A program made the translations under genes and the position numbers. A stretch of 64,000 bases of DNA, taken from contig NZ_CP036268.1 of NCBI RefSeq assembly GCF_007744515.1, positions 2,271,712 through 2,335,711 on the forward strand. The letters are read 5' to 3'. Origin of the DNA: Stratiformator vulcanicus (GTDB lineage Bacteria; Planctomycetota; Planctomycetia; Planctomycetales; Planctomycetaceae). The notes beneath the pieces are model-generated. The model was not told the origin of the DNA, did no database searches, and worked only from the letters and a program-made list of their open reading frames with translations. Below are positions 26,651 to 37,204 of this stretch, one piece after another (position 1 is the first letter of the stretch; each line of letters starts with the position of its first letter).

Positions 26651-29600
26651 TTACTTTCCGCTCTTCACCACCGCGAGTCTTGCCTTCGCATCCCCGACAT
26701 TAACCGACTTCATATCGTCGCTCGCGGCATCTTCGATTGCATCCGCCAGCGTTTCTCCGCGGATATAGTCGCCCCATTCGGCTAAGGCCTTCTGCACTGT
26801 TTTCTCATCGGACTGCACCTGAATTTTAATTCGGTCTTCAATCTCCAAACCCGCATCCTTCCGCATCTGCTGCACCTGTCGGACGAAGTCGCGGGCGATG
26901 CCTTCGCGGGTAAGTTCCGGCGTGAGGTGCGTCGACAGCGCAATCTGAAGATCGCCATCGTCCCCCGCTACCCAGTCGGTCGACTGCTCGGTCCCGACCA
27001 GCACGTCGTCCGGCTCCAGGTTCAATTCATGCCCCGCGAGCGTTAAGGCGACGGGCAACTTTGCCCGCAGCGGGGCGAGTAGGGCCGGATCGAGATTCGG
27101 CAGTTCCTTGCGAATGACGCCCAACAGCTTTCCGTACTTTGGCCCGAGCGTCTTTAGGTTCGGCTTGAAGGTATATTGCACCAACTCGTCGAGGCTTTCC
27201 GCTCGGTTTAACTCCTTGATATTTAATTCGTCGGCGATCACGTCTTTCAACGCTTCAATCGCGTCGGCTTCTTTGTCGGTCGCCGAATATCGAAGCTCGG
27301 CTAACGGCTGACGCACACGCTGCTCCGCCTGCTCTCTTAAGCGATGCCCCAGCCGCACCACCCGCTGCGCGGTCGCCGCGCTGAACCTTAAAGCCTCGTC
27401 TTCCAACGACTCATCGGGCGACGGGAACCGGCACAGATGCACGCTCTCCGGGGCCGAGTCATCCCAACTGGTGACGAGATTTCGATACATCCGCTCCGCC
27501 AGAAATGGGAGCGCCGGAGCCAGCACTTTCGAAAGCTCGACGAGCACGTGATGCAATGTCTGATAGGCGGCCAGCTTGTCCGTATCGGCACCATCGGCCC
27601 CGCGCCAGAATCGTCGGCGATTGCGGCGGATGTACCAGTTCGACAGGTCATCAATAAAGAATGCGGCCGCGTCGCAAGCGGCTTGAGCGTCGTACGCTTC
27701 ATAGGCTTCCGTCGAGCGGCGAATTAAGTGTTGAAGTTCCGACAGAATCCAGCGATCGCCTTCAGTCAGATCGGCATGCGGCAGCTTCTTGGCGGACGGA
27801 TCGAAGCCGTCGAGACGGGCGTAGTTCACGAAGAACGCGTAGCTGTTCCACAAAGGAATTAAGATTTGACGCCGGGTTTCGTCAGCGGGGGTGCTGGTGA
27901 CAAGACAGGTTTCGAATCCGTCCTTCGTCTCCTTGATCAACCCGTCGGGCGTCTTTAATTCAACAGACTTCTTTGGATGTCGTAGCCCGAACCGTAGATC
28001 ATTTGCGGGGTTCTGAGATAAATACATCCAGCGCAGCGTGTCGACTCCGAGTTGCTCAGCCGCTTCTTCAAACCAAATCGCGGTGCCGTCTGATTTGTGC
28101 ATCGGTCGTCCGAACTCGTCCGTGACGAGACGGTGGCCGAGCAGCGTCTTAAAGGGTCGCTTTTCCTTGGGGTCTTCGGTCTCGTCGTGCCGCATCATCG
28201 TGGAGAGCGACAGCAGCGAATAGAACCAGTTGCGGAACTGCCCGGGGAAGCACTCCGTCACGAAGTCGGCGGGGTACCACTGCTCCCACATTTCGCGATT
28301 GTGATTGTAACCCATCGTGGAGAACGGCGTGATACCCGCGTCGAGCCACGGGTTGCCCACGTCGGGGACGCGTTCAAGAATCGCCCCGGTCTTCTCGCTC
28401 TTAATTTTAACGGCGTCGATCCACGGCTTGTGCGGCGTGTGCCCTTCGAGCACGTCCCAGCCCTCGACGGCCCGATCCTTTAACTCACCGAGTGACCCCA
28501 TCACCTCGAAGTCGGTCGGGTCATCGGGATTGATCCAGATCGGCAGCGCCAGCCCCCAGAAGCGTTTCTTGGAGACCATCCAGTCGCGCATGTTGGTCAG
28601 CCACTCGGTCTCGCGCTCCTTGCCCTGAATCGACTCCGGCAGCCATTCAATTTCCTGCACGACGTCCTTAATCTCGTCACGCCAGTCCATATTAATGAAC
28701 CACTCGTCGACGAGCCGGAAGATTAATTCCGTCCCCGTCCGCCAGCAATGCGGATAGATGTGCGGATAGACCTCGTCCGCAAAGTGAAAACCCTTTTCCT
28801 TCAGCCGCTCAATAACAAGGTCCGCCGTCTCCGGATCGGTGGCGTCGCGTCCGGTGAATTCGCCGAAGCCGTCGATGAAGCGGGCTTGTTCGTCGAGCGG
28901 GGCGATCGCGACGAGGCCGTTCTCTTCGCCGAGCGTGTGGTCGACATCACCACAACCGGGAGCGGTGTGAACAATACCGGTACCCTCGCCAGCGGTGACA
29001 ATCGGGTTGCCCTTGTTGTCGCGGCCGCCGTTGATGACGCGGTGGCACTCGACGCCTGAGGCCGATTCATTTTTCTCCAGGCAGACGATCACCTCTCGGA
29101 GAATAGCCACAAATCTTTCCACAATCGGCCATATCTCTGAATTGCCAGCGCGGGCTTCCTCGATCAACATTGCGAGAGAGTCGATATCTGAACGATATTC
29201 TCCCCCTCTAAGGCCTTTATGCAGTCGATCAAAATTTGATGCAGATTCCTGCAGAGTTGGCTGGTCAGCTTGCTTCTCCCATTCGAAAAACGCGAAATCG
29301 AAGGCAACGAGGTTCAGGAGCGAATTCGAGAAAGACCCGACAACCTCGAGCAGGCCGCTCGTTTCCGCAATTAATGCTCGTATTTGCGACTGTTGGAGGG
29401 GATGTTTGCCCTCAACCGCTTCGACGAAGTCGTAGAAAGCCTGCTTGCCGCCACGCCAGTAAGATAAGCCAGGCTTTTCCTTCTGCTCGTTCTGCGCCTC
29501 CAACTCATCAAACGGCCCCCGATACCGCAGGCCGATTAAGTCCGCCCCCTTCACCGTATCCAACTCTTCAAACCCGCCCTGTTCCTTAAACATTTGGGCG

Positions 29601-30877
29601 AGCGTCTTCAACTTGGCGACGCCCTTCGGCCACTTCCATTCCGGGCGTCCGAAGCCGTCTTTGAATTCGCTGGCGAGGCGTTGGTGATGAAGGTTGTCCT
29701 TCGCGAAGTAATAGACCGCCCCGTCCCGCTTGGCGCGGACCTTGATGTAATCGAGATCCGGATTTATCGCCGCCGCGACGTTGCTGGTGAGGGTCCAAGG
29801 CGTGGTGGTCCAGACCAGCAGGTATTCTTGAGCTGCCGCAGGCCCAAAAGTCGGCTGTGCCGACTCTCCCTGGGGAGAAGGTGCCCGAAGGGCGGATGAG
29901 GGGCTGCGGGGGCCTTTCGAATCTGTCTCACCGTCGGATGCTCGTTCGCTGACGGCCGATTCGCTCTCAGAGCGGCGATGTTGAGCGGGCGCCGCCGTGT
30001 TCCCCTCACCCCCGGCCCCTCTCCCCAGGGAGAGGGGGGAAGTCGCGTCATCAGCTGCTTTTTCTTGGCTGATGGCTGATGGCTGAGAGCTGACAGCTTC
30101 ATCCCGCAATATCGGGAACCGCACAAACACGGCCCGGTGCGTCGTCAACCGGCGGCCGTCATTCACCTCCATCTGCGAATACGCGCTGCCCGTGCGGCCG
30201 CCCCAGGGCATGACGTCGTAGCCGCGGTAGACTTTACCGCGGTCGTAGCACTTCTTGAGGAAGGTCCAGATCGTCTCGTTGTTCTCGGTGCTGAAGGTGA
30301 AGTAGCTGCCGCCCCATTCGGGGTTGCCGAGCTTGGCGACGATCTCCTCGGCGGTGCCGGTGGCTTCCTTGCCCGAGGGAGTGGTGACGGTGAGTTCGTC
30401 GTCGGTGCCGATGTGGTCGGCGAGCTTGCGGAGCGTGGCCGGGGCGTCCCAGTCCATCCAGTAGCCGAGGCGGATCGACTGTTCGGTCTGCCGGGCGGCG
30501 AAGCGGAGGACACGCTTCTTGCACTCGTGCACGAACCTGTCGACGCCGAACTCGCGGATGTCGTCCTTGGTTTGGAGGTTGAACTCCTTTTGCACCTCGA
30601 CCTCGACCCACAGCCCCTGACAGTCGAAGCCGTTCTGGTAGCGCAACTCGGCCCCCCGCATCGCGTGAAACCGCTGGTAGGCGTCCTTGTACGTCCGGCC
30701 CCACGCGTGGTGGACACCCATCGGATTGTTGGCGGTGATCGGTCCGTCGAGGAACGACCACTTCGGCCCACCGGCGTTCTGCCGGCGGAGCTTGGCGAAA
30801 ATGTCTTTCTCGGTCCAGAACTTCAGAACCTCGTGCTCGCCGGCAAGGAATCGGGCGTCCGTGACTTTTTGGAACAT
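26651..30877 (-). CDS. ileS: isoleucyl-tRNA synthetase with two large insertions
   Basis: A class I synthetase of 1,408 residues that charges tRNA-Ile and edits mischarged valine. The signature His region is [16 protein letters not shown]. The editing domain begins at [14 protein letters not shown]. The KMSKS region is [17 protein letters not shown], so the lysine-serine core is in a variant context. Two segments interrupt the editing region. Residues 261-349 are Ser/Pro/Ala-rich and encoded by repeat DNA. Residues about 469-608 form a predicted helical stretch between the YRGPFDE and ECHRVI segments, encoded by visibly A+T-richer DNA. The gene is therefore longer than the usual 940-1,080 residues. 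The ATG at 30877 starts MFQKVTD; an upstream frame to 31045 is ignored. Confidence 0.93.
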   Translation of the reverse strand: MFQKVTDARFLAGEHEVLKFWTEKDIFAKLRRQNAGGPKWSFLDGPITANNPMGVHHAWGRTYKDAYQRFHAMRGAELRYQNGFDCQGLWVEVEVQKEFNLQTKDDIREFGVDRFVHECKKRVLRFAARQTEQSIRLGYWMDWDAPATLRKLADHIGTDDELTVTTPSGKEATGTAEEIVAKLGNPEWGGSYFTFSTENNETIWTFLKKCYDRGKVYRGYDVMPWGGRTGSAYSQMEVNDGRRLTTHRAVFVRFPILRDEAVSSQPSAISQEKAADDATSPLSLGRGAGGEGNTAAPAQHRRSESESAVSERASDGETDSKGPRSPSSALRAPSPQGESAQPTFGPAAAQEYLLVWTTTPWTLTSNVAAAINPDLDYIKVRAKRDGAVYYFAKDNLHHQRLASEFKDGFGRPEWKWPKGVAKLKTLAQMFKEQGGFEELDTVKGADLIGLRYRGPFDELEAQNEQKEKPGLSYWRGGKQAFYDFVEAVEGKHPLQQSQIRALIAETSGLLEVVGSFSNSLLNLVAFDFAFFEWEKQADQPTLQESASNFDRLHKGLRGGEYRSDIDSLAMLIEEARAGNSEIWPIVERFVAILREVIVCLEKNESASGVECHRVINGGRDNKGNPIVTAGEGTGIVHTAPGCGDVDHTLGEENGLVAIAPLDEQARFIDGFGEFTGRDATDPETADLVIERLKEKGFHFADEVYPHIYPHCWRTGTELIFRLVDEWFINMDWRDEIKDVVQEIEWLPESIQGKERETEWLTNMRDWMVSKKRFWGLALPIWINPDDPTDFEVMGSLGELKDRAVEGWDVLEGHTPHKPWIDAVKIKSEKTGAILERVPDVGNPWLDAGITPFSTMGYNHNREMWEQWYPADFVTECFPGQFRNWFYSLLSLSTMMRHDETEDPKEKRPFKTLLGHRLVTDEFGRPMHKSDGTAIWFEEAAEQLGVDTLRWMYLSQNPANDLRFGLRHPKKSVELKTPDGLIKETKDGFETCLVTSTPADETRRQILIPLWNSYAFFVNYARLDGFDPSAKKLPHADLTEGDRWILSELQHLIRRSTEAYEAYDAQAACDAAAFFIDDLSNWYIRRNRRRFWRGADGADTDKLAAYQTLHHVLVELSKVLAPALPFLAERMYRNLVTSWDDSAPESVHLCRFPSPDESLEDEALRFSAATAQRVVRLGHRLREQAEQRVRQPLAELRYSATDKEADAIEALKDVIADELNIKELNRAESLDELVQYTFKPNLKTLGPKYGKLLGVIRKELPNLDPALLAPLRAKLPVALTLAGHELNLEPDDVLVGTEQSTDWVAGDDGDLQIALSTHLTPELTREGIARDFVRQVQQMRKDAGLEIEDRIKIQVQSDEKTVQKALAEWGDYIRGETLADAIEDAASDDMKSVNVGDAKARLAVVKSGK
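29831..30097. repeat. interspersed repeat DNA inserted in frame in ileS
   Basis: The segment encoding IleRS residues 261-349 contains two inverted copies of a CTCTCCCTGGGGAGA-type repeat (29864-29903 and 30002-30039). They flank about 98 bases. A short tandem repeat of GGCTGATG/GGCTGAGAG-type units lies at 30068-30097. The translated product ([21 protein letters not shown]) has low complexity and no relation to synthetase domains. The length of 267 bases is a multiple of three, so the frame is kept. Confidence 0.75.
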
Positions 30878-31218
30878 GGCAGCGTTGGTAGTCGTTGAGC
30901 GTGCGTCCCGACGGCTGGGGCCTCGGGCTGGTCGTCGATTGGTGTGAAGCAAGTCGCAAATCGTAACGGGGCTGAGAGAAGCGGGAAAGGATGGGTTCGG
31001 GGAGGGCTGGTGAGCAAGAAGCGATCGATTCTGACGGTTCCCCAATGGCAGGGATGCGGGACATCGACGGAATTGTCGTTATCGAAGTCTGCGGTGCTTG
31101 ACAGGTTGTCGATAAGTGTTCAGTCTGAACGTGATTGCCCATTGTCGCTTGAAATCGCGTACGCGACGACTCCTTTCCGATCGGATGATACCTCCTCGAT
31201 AGTCCGCAAGTCATCATC
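30878..31218. other. divergent intergenic region between ileS and a protease gene
   Basis: About 341 bases without a convincing gene; small overlapping frames here have no recognisable features. Both promoters should lie here. I see no repeat, and no leader such as a T-box is evident on the ileS side by eye. Confidence 0.4.
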
Positions 31219-32937
31219 ATGCCACGACGTGCCCTCCCTCCCGAGTCTGCCCGCAGAAGTCGGTCGAAATCGCCAAATCGTCGACCGAGTAGGAAATCGA
31301 AACAGCCCGATTCGAGTGAACTGACCAAGGTGGTCGGGATTGTGACTATCGGTATCGTTTGTGTTGCTGTGCTGATTGTGGGCGCAAATATTGTAATGAA
31401 GTTTTCTTCGACACCTTCAGCGCCCCCGGCTGTGACCACGTACCGACCTCCGGGGCAGCCCGTAGCGACGCAACAGCCCACTGCAGTTGAAGAACGAGGG
31501 GTTGTTTCGCTGGGTGAGCGTGGCGAAAGTTCGTCGTCGGGATTTCGAACTGGGCAGACCATCTTTCTGACCGTGAAATCGAACGTTTATGGCGCGACGT
31601 ACGAAATCATCGACGGTGAGACCGAGGGCGTCGTCGAAGCGAAAACCGCAGAAAAAGATGAAGCAGAAGCAGCGTTGACATTTGAGAAGCCCGAGTCGAT
31701 GACGGTCCGAGTCAGCCTCGGGAACGAGATGACTGATCGGATCGACGTTCCTGTTGCAAATACCGATTCGATTGAGCTGAACTTCGATGATCTGCAGGTC
31801 CAGAACATCCGCAAAGCGGCGACTTGTCTCATTAAGATGCCTGACGGGGGCTTCGGGTCAGGTTTTTTGTTTGAGGATCGCCAAACGATTGTAACGGCCG
31901 CGCACTGTGTCGTCGCTCGTGACCCGAAGGATTTGCTATTCGTATTTAACCCGGAAGAGGACCACGAGGAGACGGTGAAGGGGGCTGAGTTGATGTATTT
32001 CGACTCTGCGCAAGATGTTGCCGTGCTGGTATTGCCTGAACCAATGGGAGATCATCGGCCTTACTTCCTACGCGGGGGCAAGCCAGAGCTTGACGATGCA
32101 GTAGTGGTGCTCGGCAATCCGGGTCGCGACGGCAAACCGGATCCAACCTATTCCCGGCAGGCGGTCATCAAAGGTGCTCGCCCGGACGAACTTTATCTCG
32201 ACATCGAAGTGAAGCCGGGCTACAGCGGAGGACCGGTTTGTCGAGCGGAAAATCTTGAGGTTCTGGGCATCACGAGCTTTAAAATCGTAGGCAATGCGGA
32301 CTACGAGGAGATCGGTCGAAGCTTCGCCAAGTCTTCGGAAATTGCCGCGGATGCCTGCGAAAACTTCTGGTCGACATCGGAAAGTAACCGCGAACGTCGA
32401 ATCACGCGAGTCACCGAACAATACGAAGGCCGTTTCGGTTTTAACTCGGCACGGGAGATCGCGGCGAAGCTGTTCCTCGACGGCTACAACCTGAACTACG
32501 TTGCTCGTCGTGTGGCTTCAAGCTACCGAGGCACGATCGGGGTGACCAAGATTAAGTACGCGCGGGCACGACGGTCTACGCGTGAGCGATACGTCGAAAA
32601 CGAACGCCGTCGTTTTCTCGGGAGCGAGGCTCAGGAAATAGCGACCAAGAGTCGCGAAAAAATCGATGAGGTACTCCGGTTTAAGACCGAATCGGCCTAT
32701 CACGAGGTGCTGGCTGAAGAGTCGTTACCCGAGTCGATCAAAGGGGAATTGCGAAGTCTCTATCAGATGTACGTCGACATCAAAGCGGATGCCGACAAAC
32801 TCTGCGATCCGACGTTGGGTGCACTGACGGGCCTGTCCGACGCTGAATTTCGCAAATTGACCCGCGACCGGCGCCGAGATCTGGCAGGCAATTTTAACGA
32901 CGTTATGAATCAGATCGCGGGATATATCGAAGAGTAA
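31219..32937 (+). CDS. membrane-anchored trypsin-like serine protease
   Basis: A protein of 572 residues. The N-terminus is basic and Ser/Arg-rich (1-35), followed by one membrane segment (about 36-56), then a Pro/Thr/Gln linker and a small beta domain. A chymotrypsin-fold protease then shows the triad His229 (TAAHCV), Asp266 (QDVAVLVLP) and Ser336 (KPGYSGGPV). The C-terminal 200 residues are helical and highly charged and match no domain I know. There is no PDZ domain, unlike HtrA/DegP. It is probably outside the inner membrane. It diverges from ileS. Confidence 0.8.
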   Translation: MPRRALPPESARRSRSKSPNRRPSRKSKQPDSSELTKVVGIVTIGIVCVAVLIVGANIVMKFSSTPSAPPAVTTYRPPGQPVATQQPTAVEERGVVSLGERGESSSSGFRTGQTIFLTVKSNVYGATYEIIDGETEGVVEAKTAEKDEAEAALTFEKPESMTVRVSLGNEMTDRIDVPVANTDSIELNFDDLQVQNIRKAATCLIKMPDGGFGSGFLFEDRQTIVTAAHCVVARDPKDLLFVFNPEEDHEETVKGAELMYFDSAQDVAVLVLPEPMGDHRPYFLRGGKPELDDAVVVLGNPGRDGKPDPTYSRQAVIKGARPDELYLDIEVKPGYSGGPVCRAENLEVLGITSFKIVGNADYEEIGRSFAKSSEIAADACENFWSTSESNRERRITRVTEQYEGRFGFNSAREIAAKLFLDGYNLNYVARRVASSYRGTIGVTKIKYARARRSTRERYVENERRRFLGSEAQEIATKSREKIDEVLRFKTESAYHEVLAEESLPESIKGELRSLYQMYVDIKADADKLCDPTLGALTGLSDAEFRKLTRDRRRDLAGNFNDVMNQIAGYIEE

Positions 32938-33141
32938 TTACGGACGGCTGTCATTGTGATGGCAGCGGGCCCACATTTCTCGAATCCCGCTCCGGCGAGA
33001 CCTGCGGTCGATTTTGTTCGGATTAACATGAGCGACGCGGTCGTAGACAACTCGCTGTTGCGGTCATGGACATCCAGCCTTTCTCGGGTGAGTAACATGC
33101 ATCGGATGCGCCTGCCCCACCCCTTATGAGAAGAGCATTGG

Positions 33142-34536
33142 ATGCCTGACCTGCCGCCACGGCGCCATCGTTCGAAGTCTTCCGAAACTGAGTCAGCGCG
33201 ACAGCATCGCACGATTTCATCCGCCCTAAATAAGAGGGAGAAGGATTCGAGGCAGAAGGCGTCGGATTGTGGCATGCTGCATTGGGTGTGGGTGACGTTG
33301 GCGTCGGTTGCGGCCGTTGTCCTGCTACTTTGCGGCGGCGGCGGGTATTGGTTTTACCTTCGTCCTCAATGGGCCTTAGATGCGGAGATCGCGCGGATTC
33401 GCGCGGCGGGAGAGCCGATCACTCCGGAGGAGATGCGGGCGTACCATAGGCAAATGGTCGGATCGGACCCTATTGGGCAGGGTGAATGGGTGGTCGTTGA
33501 TGAGTCCGCGGAGCAGGCATTCGTCGATGCCGAGCGGAACTACGAATACCTGCTTTCACCTGAGGAAGTCGATGATCCGGAGGCGTATGTCGCCGCTCTA
33601 CGATCGACCTCCGATCAACTGCGTTCAACGATCGATCGGTTGATTAATTTCGATGATCGCGGTCGATACATATTCGCTGAGATTGGTTACGACAGCTTGG
33701 ATGATTTGCCGCAAGAGTTCTGTGAAGACCTGAGATGGGCAACGCGACTGCTCGCGGTGGAGTGCTATCGAGCGACGGTCGACGATAGGCCGGAACGTAT
33801 CTACGATGCGCAGTTCGCAATCTTGCGAATGATTAGTGCGATCGGGCGGACACCGGAGCCGATCGTGCAATTGATTCGCGCCAATCTCGTCAGAATGCTG
33901 CAGCCGTGCGTCGAGCGAACGGCTGAAACATTAAACGATGATCAACTCTTGTCGATTCAAAATAAGTTGAAGTCAATTAAGTTCAAAGATATGGCGACGG
34001 AATCGCTTATCTGCGAGCGATCGAGAACCCTGTTTCTACTTCGAAATACGTCACCGGCCGGTGACCGACTCTTCCTGTTAAGGTCATTGAGAAAGTATTT
34101 GGGCGCTACCAGGCTTTCCATCAGAGAATGGAACATTGCATTCGATACCGCATCCCATGAGGTTGCACATGACACGGGTTTTGGCGACGGAGGCATGTTG
34201 CTTCTCATTGGGGCGACTGAGACTCTCGCGAAAGCTTTCGCTCGGGCGGAAGCCTATACAAGGGCGATGCGCGTTTTCGTCGCGGCGATTCGCATTGAGA
34301 AATTAAACGGAAGATGGCCGCAGGAAATGGGAGAGTTGGTTCCTCGATTTCTGCCGGAGCCTGTTCTCGATCCTTATACGGATCAACCATTTCAAATTCT
34401 TGTTGAGAATGATCAACTTGTCGTTTACGGGGTCGGGTCGAATGGCATCGATGACGGTCGCGATCCCTCCTTCGGCAGCGACGGAGAACCGCTTGACATC
34501 GTCATTCAGCAGCAATCGCTGCCCGGCGCAGATTAA
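33142..34536 (+). CDS. single-pass membrane protein with pilin-like C-terminal tail
   Basis: A protein of 464 residues with a basic N-terminal tail, one membrane segment (about 47-71), a long helical extracytoplasmic region, and a C-terminal segment. That segment reads [20 protein letters not shown], then LDPYTDQPF, then [13 protein letters not shown]. The ending resembles the type II secretion pseudopilin G C-terminal pattern common in planctomycete membrane proteins. No catalytic motif was identified. The start could also be the ATG at 33274, just before the membrane segment. Function unknown. Confidence 0.6.
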   Translation: MPDLPPRRHRSKSSETESARQHRTISSALNKREKDSRQKASDCGMLHWVWVTLASVAAVVLLLCGGGGYWFYLRPQWALDAEIARIRAAGEPITPEEMRAYHRQMVGSDPIGQGEWVVVDESAEQAFVDAERNYEYLLSPEEVDDPEAYVAALRSTSDQLRSTIDRLINFDDRGRYIFAEIGYDSLDDLPQEFCEDLRWATRLLAVECYRATVDDRPERIYDAQFAILRMISAIGRTPEPIVQLIRANLVRMLQPCVERTAETLNDDQLLSIQNKLKSIKFKDMATESLICERSRTLFLLRNTSPAGDRLFLLRSLRKYLGATRLSIREWNIAFDTASHEVAHDTGFGDGGMLLLIGATETLAKAFARAEAYTRAMRVFVAAIRIEKLNGRWPQEMGELVPRFLPEPVLDPYTDQPFQILVENDQLVVYGVGSNGIDDGRDPSFGSDGEPLDIVIQQQSLPGAD

Positions 34537-34582
34537 AGGTTCAGTTTGCCAAGCTGAATATTTTAGGACTCATCAATCACCA

Positions 34583-35053
34583 ATGTCATTCCTCCACATC
34601 GTCCTGCATCGTCCGGACATCCCTCAGAATGCCGGAAATATCGGTCGCACTTGTGTGGCCGTCGGGGCGAAGTTGTGGTTTGTGCGGCCGCTCGGATTTC
34701 GATTGGACGATCGTTATCTGAAGCGGGCGGGGATGGATTATTGGCAGCATCTTGACTGGGAAGCGGTCGATGATTGGCGGGAGGTGCCGCGGCGGTATCC
34801 CGAGGCGACGGTGTGGTGCGTTGAGAACGGCGGCGGCCGCACGATTTGGGAAGCGACTTTCGAGCGAGGCGATATCCTGCTGTTTGGCAGTGAGTCGAAG
34901 GGCCTGCCGGAGTCGATTCTGGCGGAGCATCGGGCGACCACAATCGAGTTGCCGATGCGGCCGGAAGTGCGGAGCCTCAATCTCGCCAGCACCGCCAACA
35001 CCGTTGTTTATGAAGCGGTGCGGCAGTTCGGTGGTCAGATTGATTTGTCTTGA
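34583..35053 (+). CDS. trmL: tRNA (cytidine/uridine-34-2'-O)-methyltransferase
   Basis: A SPOUT-class methyltransferase of 156 residues that methylates the wobble ribose in certain leucine tRNAs using SAM. The N-terminus [20 protein letters not shown] is diagnostic of TrmL, and the knot region has [11 protein letters not shown] and [15 protein letters not shown]. The length is typical (about 155). The ATG at 34583 begins the family N-terminus; an in-frame start at 34400 overlaps the previous gene and is not used. It converges with the DUF3592 gene, whose stop lies three bases away. Confidence 0.9.
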   Translation: MSFLHIVLHRPDIPQNAGNIGRTCVAVGAKLWFVRPLGFRLDDRYLKRAGMDYWQHLDWEAVDDWREVPRRYPEATVWCVENGGGRTIWEATFERGDILLFGSESKGLPESILAEHRATTIELPMRPEVRSLNLASTANTVVYEAVRQFGGQIDLS

Positions 35054-35055
35054 GA

Positions 35056-35562
35056 TTAGTAATGCGCCCGATACTGCGGCGATTTATAGTTCGCCTGTTT
35101 GCTGGCCCATTGCCAAAAGAAGATGCAGGCCAACGTGATGGCCGTCACAGCGATTAAAAAGATGACGAGAACGAAGTTGCTCTCGGTCCCCGCGGGACGT
35201 GATGATTCTTCGACTCCCCATAGAAAGACAACCTCAATACTGTCTCCGACGCTCAGTGAATCGCGGCCCGGCGGTGTCCAACTTTTGCCAACGACCTCTT
35301 CGCCTCGCCGGTTGGCTTCATCTTCGGTTTCTATCGAGAACCTCACCCGTCTTAAGTTCTCGTTGTCTTTGCCTTTCGGCTGCGAAATGCTCGTCACTTT
35401 GGCATCCGCACGGGTTCCAAAGACGCGATAGCGGACCTCTTTCAGCCCGTAGTATCCAACGAATAGGCTGAGGACGAGCACGAATCCCCAGAAGCGGACG
35501 GCCCGCATCATGCGGCGCTCATCTTCGTCGTAGCGGAGGCGGTCAAATAGTAGATTTAACAT
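35056..35562 (-). CDS. DUF3592 membrane protein
   Basis: A protein of 168 residues with two membrane segments (about 25-43 and 133-152) flanking a small beta domain. The domain's start, GTRADAKVTSISQP, and SLSVGDSIEVVFLWG match the DUF3592 pattern. Function unknown. It converges with trmL, leaving a two-base gap. Confidence 0.7.
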   Translation of the reverse strand: MLNLLFDRLRYDEDERRMMRAVRFWGFVLVLSLFVGYYGLKEVRYRVFGTRADAKVTSISQPKGKDNENLRRVRFSIETEDEANRRGEEVVGKSWTPPGRDSLSVGDSIEVVFLWGVEESSRPAGTESNFVLVIFLIAVTAITLACIFFWQWASKQANYKSPQYRAHY

Positions 35563-35734
35563 GGTCGGTCAGGTAGGGCCGAGACTTCTGGAAAACGTAT
35601 CGACGGTGTGCTGAGATGGTGATCGCCCGTAGCATATTTTGCAACTCAGAGAATCATGCCGTCCCTTGTGTTCGCTGCGATTCGTCGACTAGGTTGAGCG
35701 TGATCGCTCAAGGAAATATTGATAGGTTCTGCCC

Positions 35735-37204
35735 ATGCTTCGTCTCATTGTCGCGTTCGCGTTTCTAGGTCTGTCGCATCAATTGGTGATGGCTGCCGAG
35801 CGACCCAGCGTGGTGTTGTTTCTGGTCGACGATCTCGGATGGACCGATCTTGGTTACGCCGGCAGCGACCTTTATCAGACCCCGAATATTGACCGGCTCG
35901 CCGCGGAGGGCGTGCAATTCACGAATGCATATGCGGCGTGCAATGTCTGTTCGCCGACACGCGCCGCCGTGCTGACGGGGAAGTATCCGGCGCGTTTGAA
36001 TCTGACCGACTACATTGAGGGGCACACGTGGATTACGAACCGCAAACTCGAACTTCCTGACTGGACAAAGAAGCTGCCGATTGAAGAAGTGACGATCGCG
36101 GATGTCCTCTCGGAAGCAGGCTATCAAACCGCGCACATCGGCAAATGGCACCTGTCGCCGCGGTCGGTCGAAGGACGGATTGGCTACCTGCCGACCGACC
36201 AGGGTTTTGACGTGAACGTCGGCGGCGGACACATGGGGCTGCCCGGATCCTATTTCTATCCGTACGGTCGCGGGGGACGGCAGGTTCCGTACCTTCCCGA
36301 AGGCGGAAAGAAAGGCGACTACCTGACCGACTTGCTCGCCGGGGAAGCGTGCAAGCTGATTGAAAGCTGGAAGGACGAACCGTTCTTCATTAATTACTGG
36401 TTCTATACGGTCCACACGCCCATTCAGGGCAAGCCGGATTATATCGAGAATATTTCACCAACTGTTAAGAGAGAGTCCGTGCATCACAACGCGGGTTATG
36501 CCGCGATGGTTCGCTCGCTCGATGACGCGGTTGGAAGAGTACTCGACACATTGGAGCAAAACGGCTTGGCTGAGGAGACGCTAATTATCTTCACGTCAGA
36601 CAACGGAGGCTTGGATAAATCAGGCAGAGGCCCGACGAGCAATCATCCGCTTCGTCAGGGAAAAGGCACCGTCTACGAAGGAGGCGTGCGCGTACCGGCG
36701 ATCATTAAGATGCCTGGCATTACGAAGGCCGGCGGCGTGTGTCATGAGCCGATTATTTCGGTTGATTACCTGCCGACGGTCCTCGAACTTCTCGCCCTGA
36801 ATGAAGAACTCCCCGCCGAGGTCGACGGCTCAAGTCTTGTTCCGCTCTTAAGAGACCCGGATGTTAATTTAGAGCGAGAAGCCATTTATTGGCACTATCC
36901 TCACTATCACGCCGTGGGAGCGCGGCCTCACGGGGCGGTGCGGTCCGGGAAATACAAGTTGATTGAATTCTACGAGGACGACCGACTCGAACTTTATGAT
37001 TTAGAAACCGACATTCACGAAGATCACAATCTGGCGATGGAGCGACCCGCGATCGCACAGCGGCTCTATCACTTACTTGACAGGTGGCGGGGCGAAGTCG
37101 GTGCCCAAATGGGCGCGCCGAACCCCGAGTACGACCCGTCGCAGGCGACCGGTCGGAAGACCGATGCCGGGATTACGCCGCTTCCGCCGGTCCGGGAGCA
37201 TTAA
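35735..37204 (+). CDS. exported sulfatase (arylsulfatase-like)
   Basis: A protein of 489 residues with a signal peptide (about 1-20, ending VMAA-ER). Type I sulfatase features are the metal-binding start VVLFLVDDLGWTDLG, the formylglycine site C-x-P-T-R with Cys72 in CSPTRAAVLTG, then GKWHLS and FTSDNGG. The Thr in the fourth motif position is accepted within the family, and the Cys suits the formylglycine-generating enzyme at 17105. The substrate is unknown. Its last 32 bases overlap the 3' end of the convergent acyltransferase gene. Confidence 0.92.
   Translation: MLRLIVAFAFLGLSHQLVMAAERPSVVLFLVDDLGWTDLGYAGSDLYQTPNIDRLAAEGVQFTNAYAACNVCSPTRAAVLTGKYPARLNLTDYIEGHTWITNRKLELPDWTKKLPIEEVTIADVLSEAGYQTAHIGKWHLSPRSVEGRIGYLPTDQGFDVNVGGGHMGLPGSYFYPYGRGGRQVPYLPEGGKKGDYLTDLLAGEACKLIESWKDEPFFINYWFYTVHTPIQGKPDYIENISPTVKRESVHHNAGYAAMVRSLDDAVGRVLDTLEQNGLAEETLIIFTSDNGGLDKSGRGPTSNHPLRQGKGTVYEGGVRVPAIIKMPGITKAGGVCHEPIISVDYLPTVLELLALNEELPAEVDGSSLVPLLRDPDVNLEREAIYWHYPHYHAVGARPHGAVRSGKYKLIEFYEDDRLELYDLETDIHEDHNLAMERPAIAQRLYHLLDRWRGEVGAQMGAPNPEYDPSQATGRKTDAGITPLPPVREH

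Noticed and set aside
30234-31562. Minus-strand frame of 442 codons overlapping ileS and the protease gene
   Set aside because: It runs in a different frame over the ileS 5' part and antisense to the protease; no domain, highly Arg/Pro-rich.
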